Positions 26,302 through 35,749 of a stretch of DNA of 64,000 nucleotides are shown one piece after another (positions within the stretch are counted from its first letter, which is position 1; the number at the start of each line of letters is the position of its first letter). Below the pieces are notes generated by a model. The model ran no database searches. It saw only the letters and a program-made list of their open reading frames with translations, and had not been told where the DNA came from. Origin of the DNA: Vreelandella zhaodongensis (GTDB lineage: Bacteria; Pseudomonadota; Gammaproteobacteria; Pseudomonadales; Halomonadaceae); the NCBI RefSeq assembly GCF_013415115.1, contig NZ_JACCDD010000004.1:62001-126000 (forward strand), given 5' to 3'. Both the position numbers and the translations under genes were made by a program.

Positions 26302-28142
26302 AACGACATACCTCCTTGAGCAGTTCGCTGTTGTTGTGATGGCGACTGTTGTAATGGCGACCGCTCGCCCTGTGGAGATTGATCGCCCTGTGGAGATAGC
26401 TCAGCGGGTGCCACGCAGCCCTTTTCCAGCTGCGGCTGTAGCGGAAAACTCCAGTCATCGAAGTGACTAAGGTCTTCCGGCTCGGCGTTAAGCTCCTCCA
26501 CCAGCGGCGCCCCCTGAAGCAGGGTAATGCGTACCCAACGATCAGATTTGGGGTCGAAGCGGCTAGCACCAAAAAACGCTAGCTTGGTGCGTAGCAGGTG
26601 CATCGGCTTCATACCCTGATGCCAGAGGTTGGCATGAATATCGCCATAGGTAGACTTCACCAGCGTCTGCACACGGCGAATGATCTCTTTATGGCGCGGT
26701 TTAGCGAGCAGAAAATCGACCACTTTGGCGCGCGGTGTGGTTTCCAGAAATTCGCAGATAGCTGCATGGCTATGGGCAACCCGTGGCCCCATGGCAATCA
26801 GCATCTCTTTCTCAGTACCTGGTTCTTCATGGCGCACACCTAGGCGTGGTTCCTCTTTTTCTGTTGAGCGATACCAGAACCAGTAGCTCCCTTCACGGCT
26901 GGTGTATTCATACTCCAGTGCCCAGCTATAGTGCGTCTCTATCAACTGGCGCAAGCGCATCAGCGGCATATCTGGCTGAAGGTCGAGGTTTTCATTAACC
27001 CCCATTTGCTCTTCCAGCGGGTCGACCTGTTCAGGATAAAGCTCAATCAACAGCGTGTTGATCAGTTCCTGAGCCTCTAGCGATAGTGTCCGCTCGCTCC
27101 AGGCCACCAGCTGTGCCCAGAGGTCTTCCTCTAACGGTGCGCTCTCCAACCAGGCCAGCACATCCGGCAGGGCTTCCACGGTGGTCGTATTGCGCTCGGT
27201 CTGCTCAACGTCCTCAGTAACGGTTTCCGCCAAGTGCTGTATTGCTCGACGGGTTAAGGCAATCAGCCTGGCACGCTCATGCTCGCTAGGTGTCTGACGT
27301 TGAACCAGCGCCAATGCGGTTTCACGCTGGTTTACCCACTGGGCAATCAGCTGTGGATGGTTAATCAAAAACGGCGCCATACCTAGGCCGGTGGAGTTGC
27401 CGATACCCAGATAGCGGCGCAGCTCGGTGGCCAGTTCGCAAGCCGTCTCAGGTGCTCGACAACGCGCCAGATGCTCAACCTGTTCAATAGAGAAGTGGCG
27501 CAGCAGATAGACCCCCGCCATCTGCGCCGAAAATGGGCGGCGAAAATCGGGGTTTTCATGTAAGCGGGCAAAGTCTGCAATGCCAAACTTACCATTGCCG
27601 TAAACAGCGGTGGTGCGGTATAGATAGCCCACCCGAGTTAACCATGTAGGATCCGGTTGCCGACCATTAGCCAACGCTTCCACAAAATGCGCAAAGTTAC
27701 GCAGGCTTTTGTTGGCGCGAGACATTACCAATAAGCGTGGATGCTGGCGTCCAGCTTCTTGCAGCGGCACATTAGCCGCCATTTGTGCCAACAGGCTGTC
27801 GTCCACATCCCCTTCGACCAGGCCGAAGGTGACATCCCAGGCCTCAGCGATAACGCGGTCAGATCGGGCCGCGTCATCAAGCGGCTGGGCAAACATCACC
27901 CCATGGTAACGACCATAGGGCGTTTGCAAGCGGTAGATGACGGTGCCATAACCATTCTCGTCCAGATCAAAGCGTTCTCGACTCACCTGCCACCGTTGGC
28001 GTCCCATCTGGCGCATCAGGGTACGCACAAAACTTAAGCGGCAAGCATGCAGGCTACCCAGGCGCTCCAAACGCATCACTTCATCGGCAGGCCGTAAGCT
28101 CAAGGGCGCCAGTGGTGCCAGCCCCCAATCACGATTACTCAT
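26298..28142 (-). CDS. Conserved hypothetical protein of the BCCT operon
   Basis: I do not recognise this 614-aa protein. It is soluble, with no signal peptide or membrane segment, rich in charged residues, and has a Gln/Ser/Pro-rich tail (last 35 residues, SPQG repeats). Features seen: GYGTVIYRLQTPYGRYHGVMFAQ near 67, ARSDRVIAEAWDVTFGLVEG near 94, a central acidic segment near 325-400, EYTSREGSYWFWYRS near 430 and TLVKSTYGDIHANLWH near 520. The ATG at 28142 overlaps the BCCT stop and follows AAGGTG. The 4-nt overlap with the DUF3726 gene means tight co-expression. It might be a catabolic enzyme of a new family. Confidence 0.6.
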   Translation of the reverse strand: MSNRDWGLAPLAPLSLRPADEVMRLERLGSLHACRLSFVRTLMRQMGRQRWQVSRERFDLDENGYGTVIYRLQTPYGRYHGVMFAQPLDDAARSDRVIAEAWDVTFGLVEGDVDDSLLAQMAANVPLQEAGRQHPRLLVMSRANKSLRNFAHFVEALANGRQPDPTWLTRVGYLYRTTAVYGNGKFGIADFARLHENPDFRRPFSAQMAGVYLLRHFSIEQVEHLARCRAPETACELATELRRYLGIGNSTGLGMAPFLINHPQLIAQWVNQRETALALVQRQTPSEHERARLIALTRRAIQHLAETVTEDVEQTERNTTTVEALPDVLAWLESAPLEEDLWAQLVAWSERTLSLEAQELINTLLIELYPEQVDPLEEQMGVNENLDLQPDMPLMRLRQLIETHYSWALEYEYTSREGSYWFWYRSTEKEEPRLGVRHEEPGTEKEMLIAMGPRVAHSHAAICEFLETTPRAKVVDFLLAKPRHKEIIRRVQTLVKSTYGDIHANLWHQGMKPMHLLRTKLAFFGASRFDPKSDRWVRITLLQGAPLVEELNAEPEDLSHFDDWSFPLQPQLEKGCVAPAELSPQGDQSPQGERSPLQQSPSQQQRTAQGGMSL

Positions 28143-29712
28143 TAACAATCACCTTCTTGCGCGTCGTCAACCCCTGTTCACGCGCCATGGCATAGGCTGC
28201 TTTTGGCCCTAGCCACAGGGATGGCAGCAGCACCAGAGACACAGGGATGGCGGTAATCACGATAAATTGCTGCAGCACGCCTATCTGTCCAGCGCCCATA
28301 TAGAGCAGGATCGCGGCCATCAACGACATAGTGATACCCCAGAAGACACGCACAGCCGTGTGCGGTTGATCATGTCCAGTACACACGACGGCAATCGCGT
28401 AGCTCATGGAATCGCCAGTGGTCGCCACAAAGATGGTGGTTAGCAGCAGAATAGCCAGCGCCATAACCGTACCGCCCGGCAGCGCTTGCGCCACGGTTAA
28501 CGTCGCCACATCAAACTGGAAGTTATTGAGCGCTTCGGTCAGGTCAATCGCACCGGTTAACTGGTAGTGGATACCTGAGCCCCCCAGCAAGGTAAACCAG
28601 ACGGTAGTGGCGATAGGTGCCATCACAGCAACCGCCAGAATCATCTGGCGAATGGTGCGGCCGCGTGAAATGCGGGCCACAAAAATCGCCATCAGCGGGC
28701 CGTAACCGATAAACCAGGCGAAGAAGAATACCGTCCACCACTGCATCCACCAGCCTGGGGCGGTTTCCGAGGTCATGGTGGCCATAGCAAAGAAGGAGGT
28801 AATGTACTGACCGAACCCTTGTAGATAGGCGTTAGTAAAGAACAGCGTAGGGCCGAAAATAAAGATCACCGCCGCAATCACTAACGCCAGAAACACGTTA
28901 AAACGACTTAGAATCTGGATTCCACGATGAATACCGGTTGCTGCCGAGGTGACGTAAACTACCCCTAGCGCTATCAGAATCATCAACTGGGTGGCGTAGC
29001 CCTCGCTGATACCAAACAGTTCGTGCAAGCCAAAGCTAACCTGAGTAGCTAGGAACCCAATGGGGCCAACGGTGCCCGCCACCACAGCAATCACACAGCA
29101 GGCATCTACAACGCCACCCACCCAGCTACGCATCAGACGCTCACCAAGCACTGGAGCTAGCAAGGTGCGCGGCTGCAGCGGTAGACCACGGTCGTAGTGC
29201 CAGTAAGCCAGTACGATGGCAGTCAGCGAGCCAAGTACTGCCCAGGCCAGAAACCCCCAGTGCATAAACGACTGCGCCAAGGCACTGGCAATGGCTTCCA
29301 CGGTACCGGCTTCGGTGTCAAACGACGGTGGCGTGACCACGAAGTGATACACCGGCTCTCCAGCAGCAAAGAACACACCGCCCCCCGCCAGCAAGGTACA
29401 CATAATGATCGAAAGCCATTTAAACGTGCTCAACTCTGGCCTGTCCAAACCACCGATCTTGGCACTGGCGGCTGGAGAGATGGCTAGGCCAATAGCGATA
29501 AAGAAGGTCAGCAACAAAAAAAGTTGGAAGTAGGAGCCAAGCACTGCCGCTGTCCAGGCGAAGCCGGAGGAAATAACCCCTGCCACCCCTTCTAGATTAA
29601 TCAGCGACAGAAGTACAAAAAGAATAACAAAACCGCCACTAAGCGCGAGGACTACCGGGTCGCCGAACTTACTTAGCCCGGAGGCTTCATCCTTGTTGTG
29701 GGGAGAGTTCAT
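28135..29712 (-). CDS. BCCT family transporter (betaine/carnitine/choline type)
   Basis: A 525-aa inner-membrane carrier with about 12 hydrophobic segments. The family landmarks are the glycine-rich stretch GGGVFFAAGEPVYHF near residue 113 and the signature MQWWTVFFFAWFIGYGPLMA near residue 320, which carries the tryptophans of the substrate pathway. No long C-terminal osmosensing extension is present, so it is more likely a nutrient carrier than an osmoregulated one. GAGG precedes the ATG. Transported trimethylammonium or related compound not deducible, but the neighbours suggest it feeds catabolism. Confidence 0.88.
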   Translation of the reverse strand: MNSPHNKDEASGLSKFGDPVVLALSGGFVILFVLLSLINLEGVAGVISSGFAWTAAVLGSYFQLFLLLTFFIAIGLAISPAASAKIGGLDRPELSTFKWLSIIMCTLLAGGGVFFAAGEPVYHFVVTPPSFDTEAGTVEAIASALAQSFMHWGFLAWAVLGSLTAIVLAYWHYDRGLPLQPRTLLAPVLGERLMRSWVGGVVDACCVIAVVAGTVGPIGFLATQVSFGLHELFGISEGYATQLMILIALGVVYVTSAATGIHRGIQILSRFNVFLALVIAAVIFIFGPTLFFTNAYLQGFGQYITSFFAMATMTSETAPGWWMQWWTVFFFAWFIGYGPLMAIFVARISRGRTIRQMILAVAVMAPIATTVWFTLLGGSGIHYQLTGAIDLTEALNNFQFDVATLTVAQALPGGTVMALAILLLTTIFVATTGDSMSYAIAVVCTGHDQPHTAVRVFWGITMSLMAAILLYMGAGQIGVLQQFIVITAIPVSLVLLPSLWLGPKAAYAMAREQGLTTRKKVIVNE

Positions 29713-29789
29713 TGAAAAACCTCATTATTGATTATTGTTGGGAGTATCTGGTTAAACATGGCTAGCAGACTGATTAGGCCGTAGGTGTA

Positions 29790-30779
29790 TTAGGGGGTAG
29801 GTGTCGTTGTTCGCTCTAATAGCTCAACCCAGTTGCGCCCCATAATGCGGGTGATCTCTTCATCACCAAACCCTTTGGCGCGTAGCTCGCCAATCAGGTT
29901 CGGGAAGTCGCGACTATCACGCAACCAAGCCAAAGGCTGCGGCCAGCCTGCGTTATTGGCGCTGCCTTCGCCGTAGTCCATCTCTTTTGACCAGCGTCCG
30001 TTACGCATCCATTCCAGTACAGACGTTGGCTGGTTCTGGCATAAATCCGTACCGAGTCCAACATGCTCAATACCCATCATGTCTACGGTGCGGGCAATCA
30101 TGTCGCAGTAATCTTCCAGAGTGCAGTCTGGGCCGTTCTTCAGGTGGAACGGATAAGCCGAAAAGCCCAGCAGACCATCGCTTTCAGCAATTGCCTGAAG
30201 CACTTTGTCAGACTTATTACGCTTGGCGGCGTGGAAAAAGCTTGGGTTTGCATGGGAGATAATCACTGGGCGTTCGGAAATTTCGATCGCTTCAAGCGTC
30301 GAGCGCTCGCCGCTATGGGACATATCGATCACCATCCCGACCCGGTTCATCTCGCGAATTACCTGACGGCCAAAACGGGTGATGCCGCTGTCTTCACTTT
30401 CATAACAACCACACGCCAGCAAGCTTTGATTGTTATAGGTGAGCTGCATAATCAACAGCCCCAGCTGGCGAAGCACCGCGACCATATCGATATCATCTTC
30501 AATCGGCGAGCAGTTCTGGGCACCAAAGAAGATGCCCACTTTGCCTACCTGCTGAGCGCGTAAAATATCGCTGGGTGCGTGCACCGGCATAATCAAATCG
30601 CCATGGGCTTCAAAACGGCGGTTCCATTCGCCGATGCGAGTTAGGGTTTCGCGCAGGGTTTCGTGATATACCAGAGTGGCATGGACGGCATCCACGCCAC
30701 CCTCGCGCATCTGCTCAAAAATCTCTCGAGACCAGTTGGAATACTGCAGTCCATCAACGGTCAGCATCTGTTTAGACAT
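29790..30779 (-). CDS. Membrane-dipeptidase-like (M19) protein, atypical
   Basis: A 329-aa TIM-barrel amidohydrolase of the M19 family. Unlike true dipeptidases, where the first metal site is D-G-H-x-D, it reads VDGLQYSNW, so the His and Asp ligands are lost. Later blocks remain: VGIFFGAQN, MSHSGERSTLE, ISHANP and GLGTDL. The same variant (DGL start, NRELFEDM-like continuation) is what I recall for the dipeptidase-like genes next to glycine betaine demethylation genes in Pseudomonas. GAGGAG precedes the ATG. It lies 10 nt after the aldehyde dehydrogenase gene; actual reaction unknown. Confidence 0.8.
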   Translation of the reverse strand: MSKQMLTVDGLQYSNWSREIFEQMREGGVDAVHATLVYHETLRETLTRIGEWNRRFEAHGDLIMPVHAPSDILRAQQVGKVGIFFGAQNCSPIEDDIDMVAVLRQLGLLIMQLTYNNQSLLACGCYESEDSGITRFGRQVIREMNRVGMVIDMSHSGERSTLEAIEISERPVIISHANPSFFHAAKRNKSDKVLQAIAESDGLLGFSAYPFHLKNGPDCTLEDYCDMIARTVDMMGIEHVGLGTDLCQNQPTSVLEWMRNGRWSKEMDYGEGSANNAGWPQPLAWLRDSRDFPNLIGELRAKGFGDEEITRIMGRNWVELLERTTTPTP

Positions 30780-30789
30780 GCGCCGCTCC

Positions 30790-32229
30790 TCACGCTTTCA
30801 CGTAGCAAGTCTTGACTACGGTATAAAACTCACGCGCATAGCGCCCCTGCTCACGGGGGCCGAAGCTGGAGTCCTTGCGGCCGCCAAACGGCACGTGGTA
30901 ATCGGTGCCAGCGGTGGGCAGGTTGACCATCACACAGCCGGTCTCGGCTTCGGCTTTGAAGCGAGTCGCCAGCGCCAATGAGTCAGTGATAATGCCTGCG
31001 GTTAGGCCGAAGTTAGTGTCGTTCAGGGTAGCGATCGCCTCGTCCATATCGGCGACCTTGATCACACAGGCTATTGGGCCGAAGACCTCTTCACGGTTGA
31101 TGGCCATCTCATTAGTAGTCTCAACAAACAGCGTGGGGGCCATAAAGTAGCCTTCGCTGGCGCAACTTACCCGCTCGCCGCCAAACACCAACTTGGCGCC
31201 ATCAGCTTTACCACGTTCAATCCAGTTCAGGTTGGACTCCAACTGACCGGCATCAGCGACGGGGCCAATCTGCACGCCTTCTTCCAGCGCTGGCCCAACG
31301 TTGGCTTTCGCTAGCCGTGCGGTCAGCTTGTCCACAAACGCATCGTGAACAGCTTCATGAACAATCAGCCGTGAAGACGCCGTGCACTTCTGCCCCGTAC
31401 CGGAATAGGCGCCGTTGAACGCCGCTTCCACCGCCAAATTTAGATCGGCATCTTCAGCAACAATCAGGGCATTCTTGGAGCCCATTTCCAACTGGCACTT
31501 GACCAGATTACCGGCGGTAGCCGCCGCCACTCGGCGACCCACTTCCAGCGACCCGGTGAAGGTCAACGCATTGATGGCAGGGCTGGTGATCAGTGCTTCA
31601 CCAACACTACCACCACTCCCCATCAGTAGGTTGAAGGTGCCTGCTGGCAGTGCTTGACGACTGATGATTTCGGTCAAGGCCCAGGCGCTGGCAGGCACCA
31701 GATTGGCAGGTTTGAAAATAACCGCGTTACCAAAGGCTAGTGCCGGAGCGATTTTCCATACGGCAGTAGCCATCGGGAAGTTCCACGGGCTGATGATGCC
31801 CACCACGCCCACTGGCTCGCGGCGTGTATCAACTTCAACGCCAGGACGGACTGAATCTACCCGCTCATCTAGCTGCCGTAGTACTTCGGCGGCGTAGTAG
31901 TGGAAAAACTGTGCTGAACGCGCCACTTCGCCCACGCCTTCAGTCAGCGGTTTACCCTCTTCCCGAGACAGTAAACGGCCCAGTTCTTCCTTGCGCGCCA
32001 TCAGCTCATCGCCAATCGCCATCAATACACCATAACGCTGCTCCAAACCGCTTTTGGCCCACTCTTTCTGGCCTTGGCGAGCCGCCTTAATGGCGTCCTC
32101 CACCTGAGTCGCATTCGCCTGGGCGTAATCGCCGATGACATCGGCTAGATCCGAAGGGTTAACGTTGGTGATGTGACGTTCACCATCGACCCAGTGGCCG
32201 TTGATATAGAGCGCGTGGAGGGATGACAT
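30790..32229 (-). CDS. NAD(P)-dependent aldehyde dehydrogenase
   Basis: A 479-aa ALDH-superfamily enzyme oxidising an aldehyde to its acid. It shows SPWNFPMATAVWKIAPALAF, the FTGSLEVGR cofactor loop, the general base in LEMGSKNA (about 257) and the nucleophile in GTGQKCTASSR (about 291). It looks close to succinate-/2-oxoglutarate-semialdehyde dehydrogenases. Start at 32229 is set by AAGAGG; an upstream extension to 32307 looks non-coding. First gene of the leftward operon, divergent from a LysR regulator. Confidence 0.9.
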   Translation of the reverse strand: MSSLHALYINGHWVDGERHITNVNPSDLADVIGDYAQANATQVEDAIKAARQGQKEWAKSGLEQRYGVLMAIGDELMARKEELGRLLSREEGKPLTEGVGEVARSAQFFHYYAAEVLRQLDERVDSVRPGVEVDTRREPVGVVGIISPWNFPMATAVWKIAPALAFGNAVIFKPANLVPASAWALTEIISRQALPAGTFNLLMGSGGSVGEALITSPAINALTFTGSLEVGRRVAAATAGNLVKCQLEMGSKNALIVAEDADLNLAVEAAFNGAYSGTGQKCTASSRLIVHEAVHDAFVDKLTARLAKANVGPALEEGVQIGPVADAGQLESNLNWIERGKADGAKLVFGGERVSCASEGYFMAPTLFVETTNEMAINREEVFGPIACVIKVADMDEAIATLNDTNFGLTAGIITDSLALATRFKAEAETGCVMVNLPTAGTDYHVPFGGRKDSSFGPREQGRYAREFYTVVKTCYVKA

Positions 32230-32377
32230 AGCGACCTCTTTCTTAATGTCGTTGATAACGGGTTGTTGACGACATGCTAGAGAAGGCGAGAATATAAGGA
32301 TAATCAATAATTCAGATAAAATGATCAGTAAAACTTACCATAATAGCTTGCCACTATAACGAGATTAAACACCGACC

Positions 32378-33265
32378 ATGCTCCCCGAATTGAAACTGGC
32401 ACCTTTACGCTATGTACTGGCGATTCTTGATTCGGGTGGCTTTCATGCCGCAGCCAAGCAGTTGCATCGCAGTCAGCCAGCCATTTCTATGGCCGTACGT
32501 GACCTTGAAGAGCGCCTTGGCCAGCCACTCTTTGAAAAAGGCGGCGGCAAAGCCCTGTTAACGCCCTTTGGCCGTTGGTGCGAACCACGCTTCCGCGAAT
32601 TGGTGGCCCATCACGACCGAGTATGTCGCGATGCGCTGGCCATTGCTCGCCAGCAGCGTGGCCGCGTTGATATTGCCGCTGTACCCTCGGTCGCCAGCCG
32701 TCTTATGCCCGCTCTATTAGCCGGATTTCTGGAGGCTTACCCCGGTATTGATATCAGCCTGCAGGACGGCCACTCCGAACGAGTCAATGAGATGGTTCTG
32801 AAAGGCGAGGTAGAGCTCGGTATCACTAGCTTATGGCTACCCGATGACACCCTCCGCTTTGATGCGCTACTTCATGATGATATTGGCGTAGTGTGTCGTG
32901 ACGACCACCCACTGGCTCAGAAAGATGCACTGCATTGGCGCGCTTTAAAGCCGTATACACTCATTCGTAACGGCACCTCGCGCCTGCTTGAAGGGTCGCC
33001 AGCAGCAGAGCTTTTAGCCCATAGCACGCTGTATATTTCCAACATGATTTCGCTGACTGCCATGCTGGAAGCCGGTATAGGTGTAACCACCCTGCCCCGG
33101 TTAGCGTTCCAGGAAGAGCATCAGCGGCTGCGCTTTATTCCACTCGCCACCCCGCACTTGGAGCGCCGAATTGGGTTATTACGGCGAGCACGACAAAGCC
33201 TTTCACCCGCCGCAGATGCAATGTATGGCTATTTAATGGCGCAGCTGGAAGGAAGCCATCGCTAA
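32378..33265 (+). CDS. LysR-family regulator of the adjacent operon
   Basis: A 295-aa LTTR: winged helix-turn-helix in residues 1-65 (GGFHAAAKQLHRSQPAISMAVRDLEERLG) and a substrate-binding domain (about 92-290). It is divergent from the aldehyde dehydrogenase/dipeptidase/BCCT operon, with 148 bp between them, the standard arrangement for an LTTR that activates its neighbour in response to a pathway compound. The effector is unknown. Confidence 0.88.
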   Translation: MLPELKLAPLRYVLAILDSGGFHAAAKQLHRSQPAISMAVRDLEERLGQPLFEKGGGKALLTPFGRWCEPRFRELVAHHDRVCRDALAIARQQRGRVDIAAVPSVASRLMPALLAGFLEAYPGIDISLQDGHSERVNEMVLKGEVELGITSLWLPDDTLRFDALLHDDIGVVCRDDHPLAQKDALHWRALKPYTLIRNGTSRLLEGSPAAELLAHSTLYISNMISLTAMLEAGIGVTTLPRLAFQEEHQRLRFIPLATPHLERRIGLLRRARQSLSPAADAMYGYLMAQLEGSHR

Positions 33266-33272
33266 GACACTC

Positions 33273-33305
33273 GGCCAGCCCCCATGACACACATGAGGGC
33301 TGGCC
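33273..33305. terminator. Hairpin between convergent genes
   Basis: GGCCAGCCCCCATG/CATGAGGGCTGGCC, 13 of 14 paired, between the convergent LysR and glutamate dehydrogenase genes. No T-run follows, so it may only protect 3' ends. Confidence 0.5.
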
Positions 33306-33350
33306 TATGCACTATTGCGTTACAGATGCGCTAGCAATAGCAGCGTTATA

Positions 33351-34778
33351 TTAAACACCGATATCGCGGTAGTGACGGGCAACTTTCTCGATGGCAATCA
33401 GATAGGCCGCCATGCGGTAGTCGTTAACTTTCGGGTTTTCATTACGAGTACGAATGATCTCTTGCAGCGCCAAGCGCATGGTATCGTCCAATCCAGAACG
33501 TACCAGATCAAACTCATCGGCGCCGCGAGCTAGTTCATCGGCCAGATGATCTGGCACCTTATGCCCTGTCGACTCTTCAATCGCACGAATAATGTGCTGA
33601 CCACGCGCTTCATGGAAGCGTTTATCGAGCCTTCCAAAGCGGACGTGATTCAAGTTACGAATCCACTCGAAATAGGAAACCACCACACCGCCAGCGTTGC
33701 AGTACGCATCGGGGATAATCTCGACACCCCGCTCTTGAAGTATTTTATCTGCTTCATAGGTAATAGGGCCGTTGGCCGCTTCAGCGATAAGCGGCGCCTG
33801 AATATAGGGCGCATTTTTGGCAGTGATAACACCTTCCAGGGCCGCCGGAATAAGAATATCGCACTCAAGCTCCAGCACCTTGTTACCATCTTCTCGGTAC
33901 TCTGCATGCGGATATCCCTGCACCCCTCCGGTCTCAGCGATATACTCACGTACCGCCTTAACATCCAAGCCATCGTCATTAACCAAGGCCCCATCACGCT
34001 CGATGATAGCGGTAATCCGGCTGCCATCTTCGGTCTGTAGAAAGTGCGCAGCGTGGAAGCCAACATTACCTAATCCCTGCACCACAATCCGCTTGTCAGC
34101 CAAGCTGCCAGACAGCCCACAACGTTTGATTTCTTCTGGGTGGCGGAAAAGTTCGCGCAACGCATACTGCACCCCGCGCCCGGTCGCCTCGTTACGTCCA
34201 CGCACACCACCATGCTCCACCGGTTTACCGGTTAATGCCCCCATGTAGTTGATGTCATTAGGGAACATCTGGCGGTAGGTATCCACCATCCAACCCATTT
34301 CCCGTGGCCCAGTGCCCATATCGGGTGCGGGAACGTTGGTGGCAGGACTTAGATAACCTTTGTTTATCAGCTCGCGTGCAAAACGCCGCGTAATGGCTTC
34401 CAGCTGTTTCTGAGTGTACTTACGCGGATCAATGATCAGCCCACCTTTGGAACCACCAAACGGTACGTCGACAATCGCGCATTTATAGGTCATCAGCGCT
34501 GCCAACGCCTCGACTTCGTCCTGGTCGACCATCATCGCAAAACGAATACCACCTTTTGAGGGCAGACGGTGGTCACTGTGGGTGGCTCGCCAGCCGGTAA
34601 ATATTTCAATCTTGCCGTCGATATCAATCGGGAATGATACCTGCACCACGCTTTGGCACACCTTTAGGGCATTCCCAACCCCTTCTTCCAGCTCCATGAT
34701 GTCGATGGCGTGATCCACCATGTGCTCAACACTTTCGCGAAAAGACATGCCCTGTTGGGCGAACTTGGTATCACTCAT
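33351..34778 (-). CDS. Glu/Leu/Phe/Val dehydrogenase
   Basis: A 475-aa amino-acid dehydrogenase, most likely an NAD-type glutamate dehydrogenase interconverting glutamate and 2-oxoglutarate plus ammonium. It shows PSKGGIRF and the active-site KCAIVDVPFGGSKGG (about 105), VPAPDMGTGPREMGW, and the dinucleotide-binding VVQGLGNVGFHAA (about 235). GGAG precedes the ATG. Single gene. The link with ammonium from the nitrate or betaine pathways is only metabolic, not by operon. Confidence 0.92.
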   Translation of the reverse strand: MSDTKFAQQGMSFRESVEHMVDHAIDIMELEEGVGNALKVCQSVVQVSFPIDIDGKIEIFTGWRATHSDHRLPSKGGIRFAMMVDQDEVEALAALMTYKCAIVDVPFGGSKGGLIIDPRKYTQKQLEAITRRFARELINKGYLSPATNVPAPDMGTGPREMGWMVDTYRQMFPNDINYMGALTGKPVEHGGVRGRNEATGRGVQYALRELFRHPEEIKRCGLSGSLADKRIVVQGLGNVGFHAAHFLQTEDGSRITAIIERDGALVNDDGLDVKAVREYIAETGGVQGYPHAEYREDGNKVLELECDILIPAALEGVITAKNAPYIQAPLIAEAANGPITYEADKILQERGVEIIPDAYCNAGGVVVSYFEWIRNLNHVRFGRLDKRFHEARGQHIIRAIEESTGHKVPDHLADELARGADEFDLVRSGLDDTMRLALQEIIRTRNENPKVNDYRMAAYLIAIEKVARHYRDIGV

Positions 34779-34950
34779 TAGTGGCGCTCCATTGCTGCGT
34801 TATTTTTATCAATGTCGTCATCAGTACGGTTTCAGGAATCACCAACATTTGCGATTGTGCCGTGCGGTTTTCGTTGGTTTAAGCTCCCCTACTCACTGAC
34901 TCTAACAAAGCCTCTGCGCCACCAACTTTCAACTATTGTTAAATTCTCAC

Positions 34951-35715
34951 TTAACCAACTTCAACCACCAAATTCGGCTGAAACAACGCTGGGGTGAACT
35001 CATAGGGATAACCGCCTGGATTAGCGATAACTCGAGTGCCGTTACGTAAAATATCGACGGGCTCATGAACATGACCATGCACCCATAGATCCATCTTGCC
35101 CATTAATTGAGGTAGGTGGGAAGCAAAGGCTGGGGACAGCGCATCACCGAGATATTGTTCAGGGATGCAGCTATGTAAAGGTGCATGATGGCTAATGACA
35201 ACGCGCGGGCCATCAAAAGGTTGCTCCAGCTCATTACTCAGCCATGCAAGCGCTTCAGCGTGTAATTCTTGGCTAGCTTGAGGAGTAAACACGTGGCCTG
35301 GGGCTGTTGTCACGATGCGAAAATCGGGCATATAGCGTAATGCTTTAGCGGCGGTCTCTTCTGGATTGTGCGTTGGGTCATCGGCATAGAGCGAAAAATC
35401 AGTCCATAACGTAGTGCCATAAAAACGCACCCCGCCGATGGTGATTGCTCGATTATCCAGCAGCTCAATCTTTTGGCGACGGGCCTCGATGTCGAGCTCT
35501 TCACGAAGTAACGGCATACAGGTACCGTAAAACTCATGGTTTCCTGGCACATATACGATAGGTATTTCTGGAAACCGTTGCCTAGCCCAGGCAAGCCCTT
35601 CTGTCCTCTTATGAATATCGCCTGCCAGAATAATGAGATCGGCTTCTACCTCCGGCAGCTCACGGTCACCGTCAAAAAACTCTAAATGAAGATCCGATAA
35701 GATACGTAATCGCAT
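34951..35715 (-). CDS. Calcineurin-like metallophosphoesterase
   Basis: A 254-aa dinuclear metallophosphoesterase. All metal motifs are visible: SDLHLEF (D-x-H, residue 7), ILAGDIH, VPGNHEFYG (about 56), VISHHAPLH (about 172) and WVHGHVHEP (about 211). No signal peptide, so it acts in the cytosol. Substrate unknown (phosphodiester or phosphomonoester). It lies 34 nt downstream of the alpha/beta hydrolase gene and is probably co-transcribed with it. Confidence 0.87.
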   Translation of the reverse strand: MRLRILSDLHLEFFDGDRELPEVEADLIILAGDIHKRTEGLAWARQRFPEIPIVYVPGNHEFYGTCMPLLREELDIEARRQKIELLDNRAITIGGVRFYGTTLWTDFSLYADDPTHNPEETAAKALRYMPDFRIVTTAPGHVFTPQASQELHAEALAWLSNELEQPFDGPRVVISHHAPLHSCIPEQYLGDALSPAFASHLPQLMGKMDLWVHGHVHEPVDILRNGTRVIANPGGYPYEFTPALFQPNLVVEVG

Positions 35716-35749
35716 AGTATTCCTTACTTTTCCCTAAGTAACGACAGCG

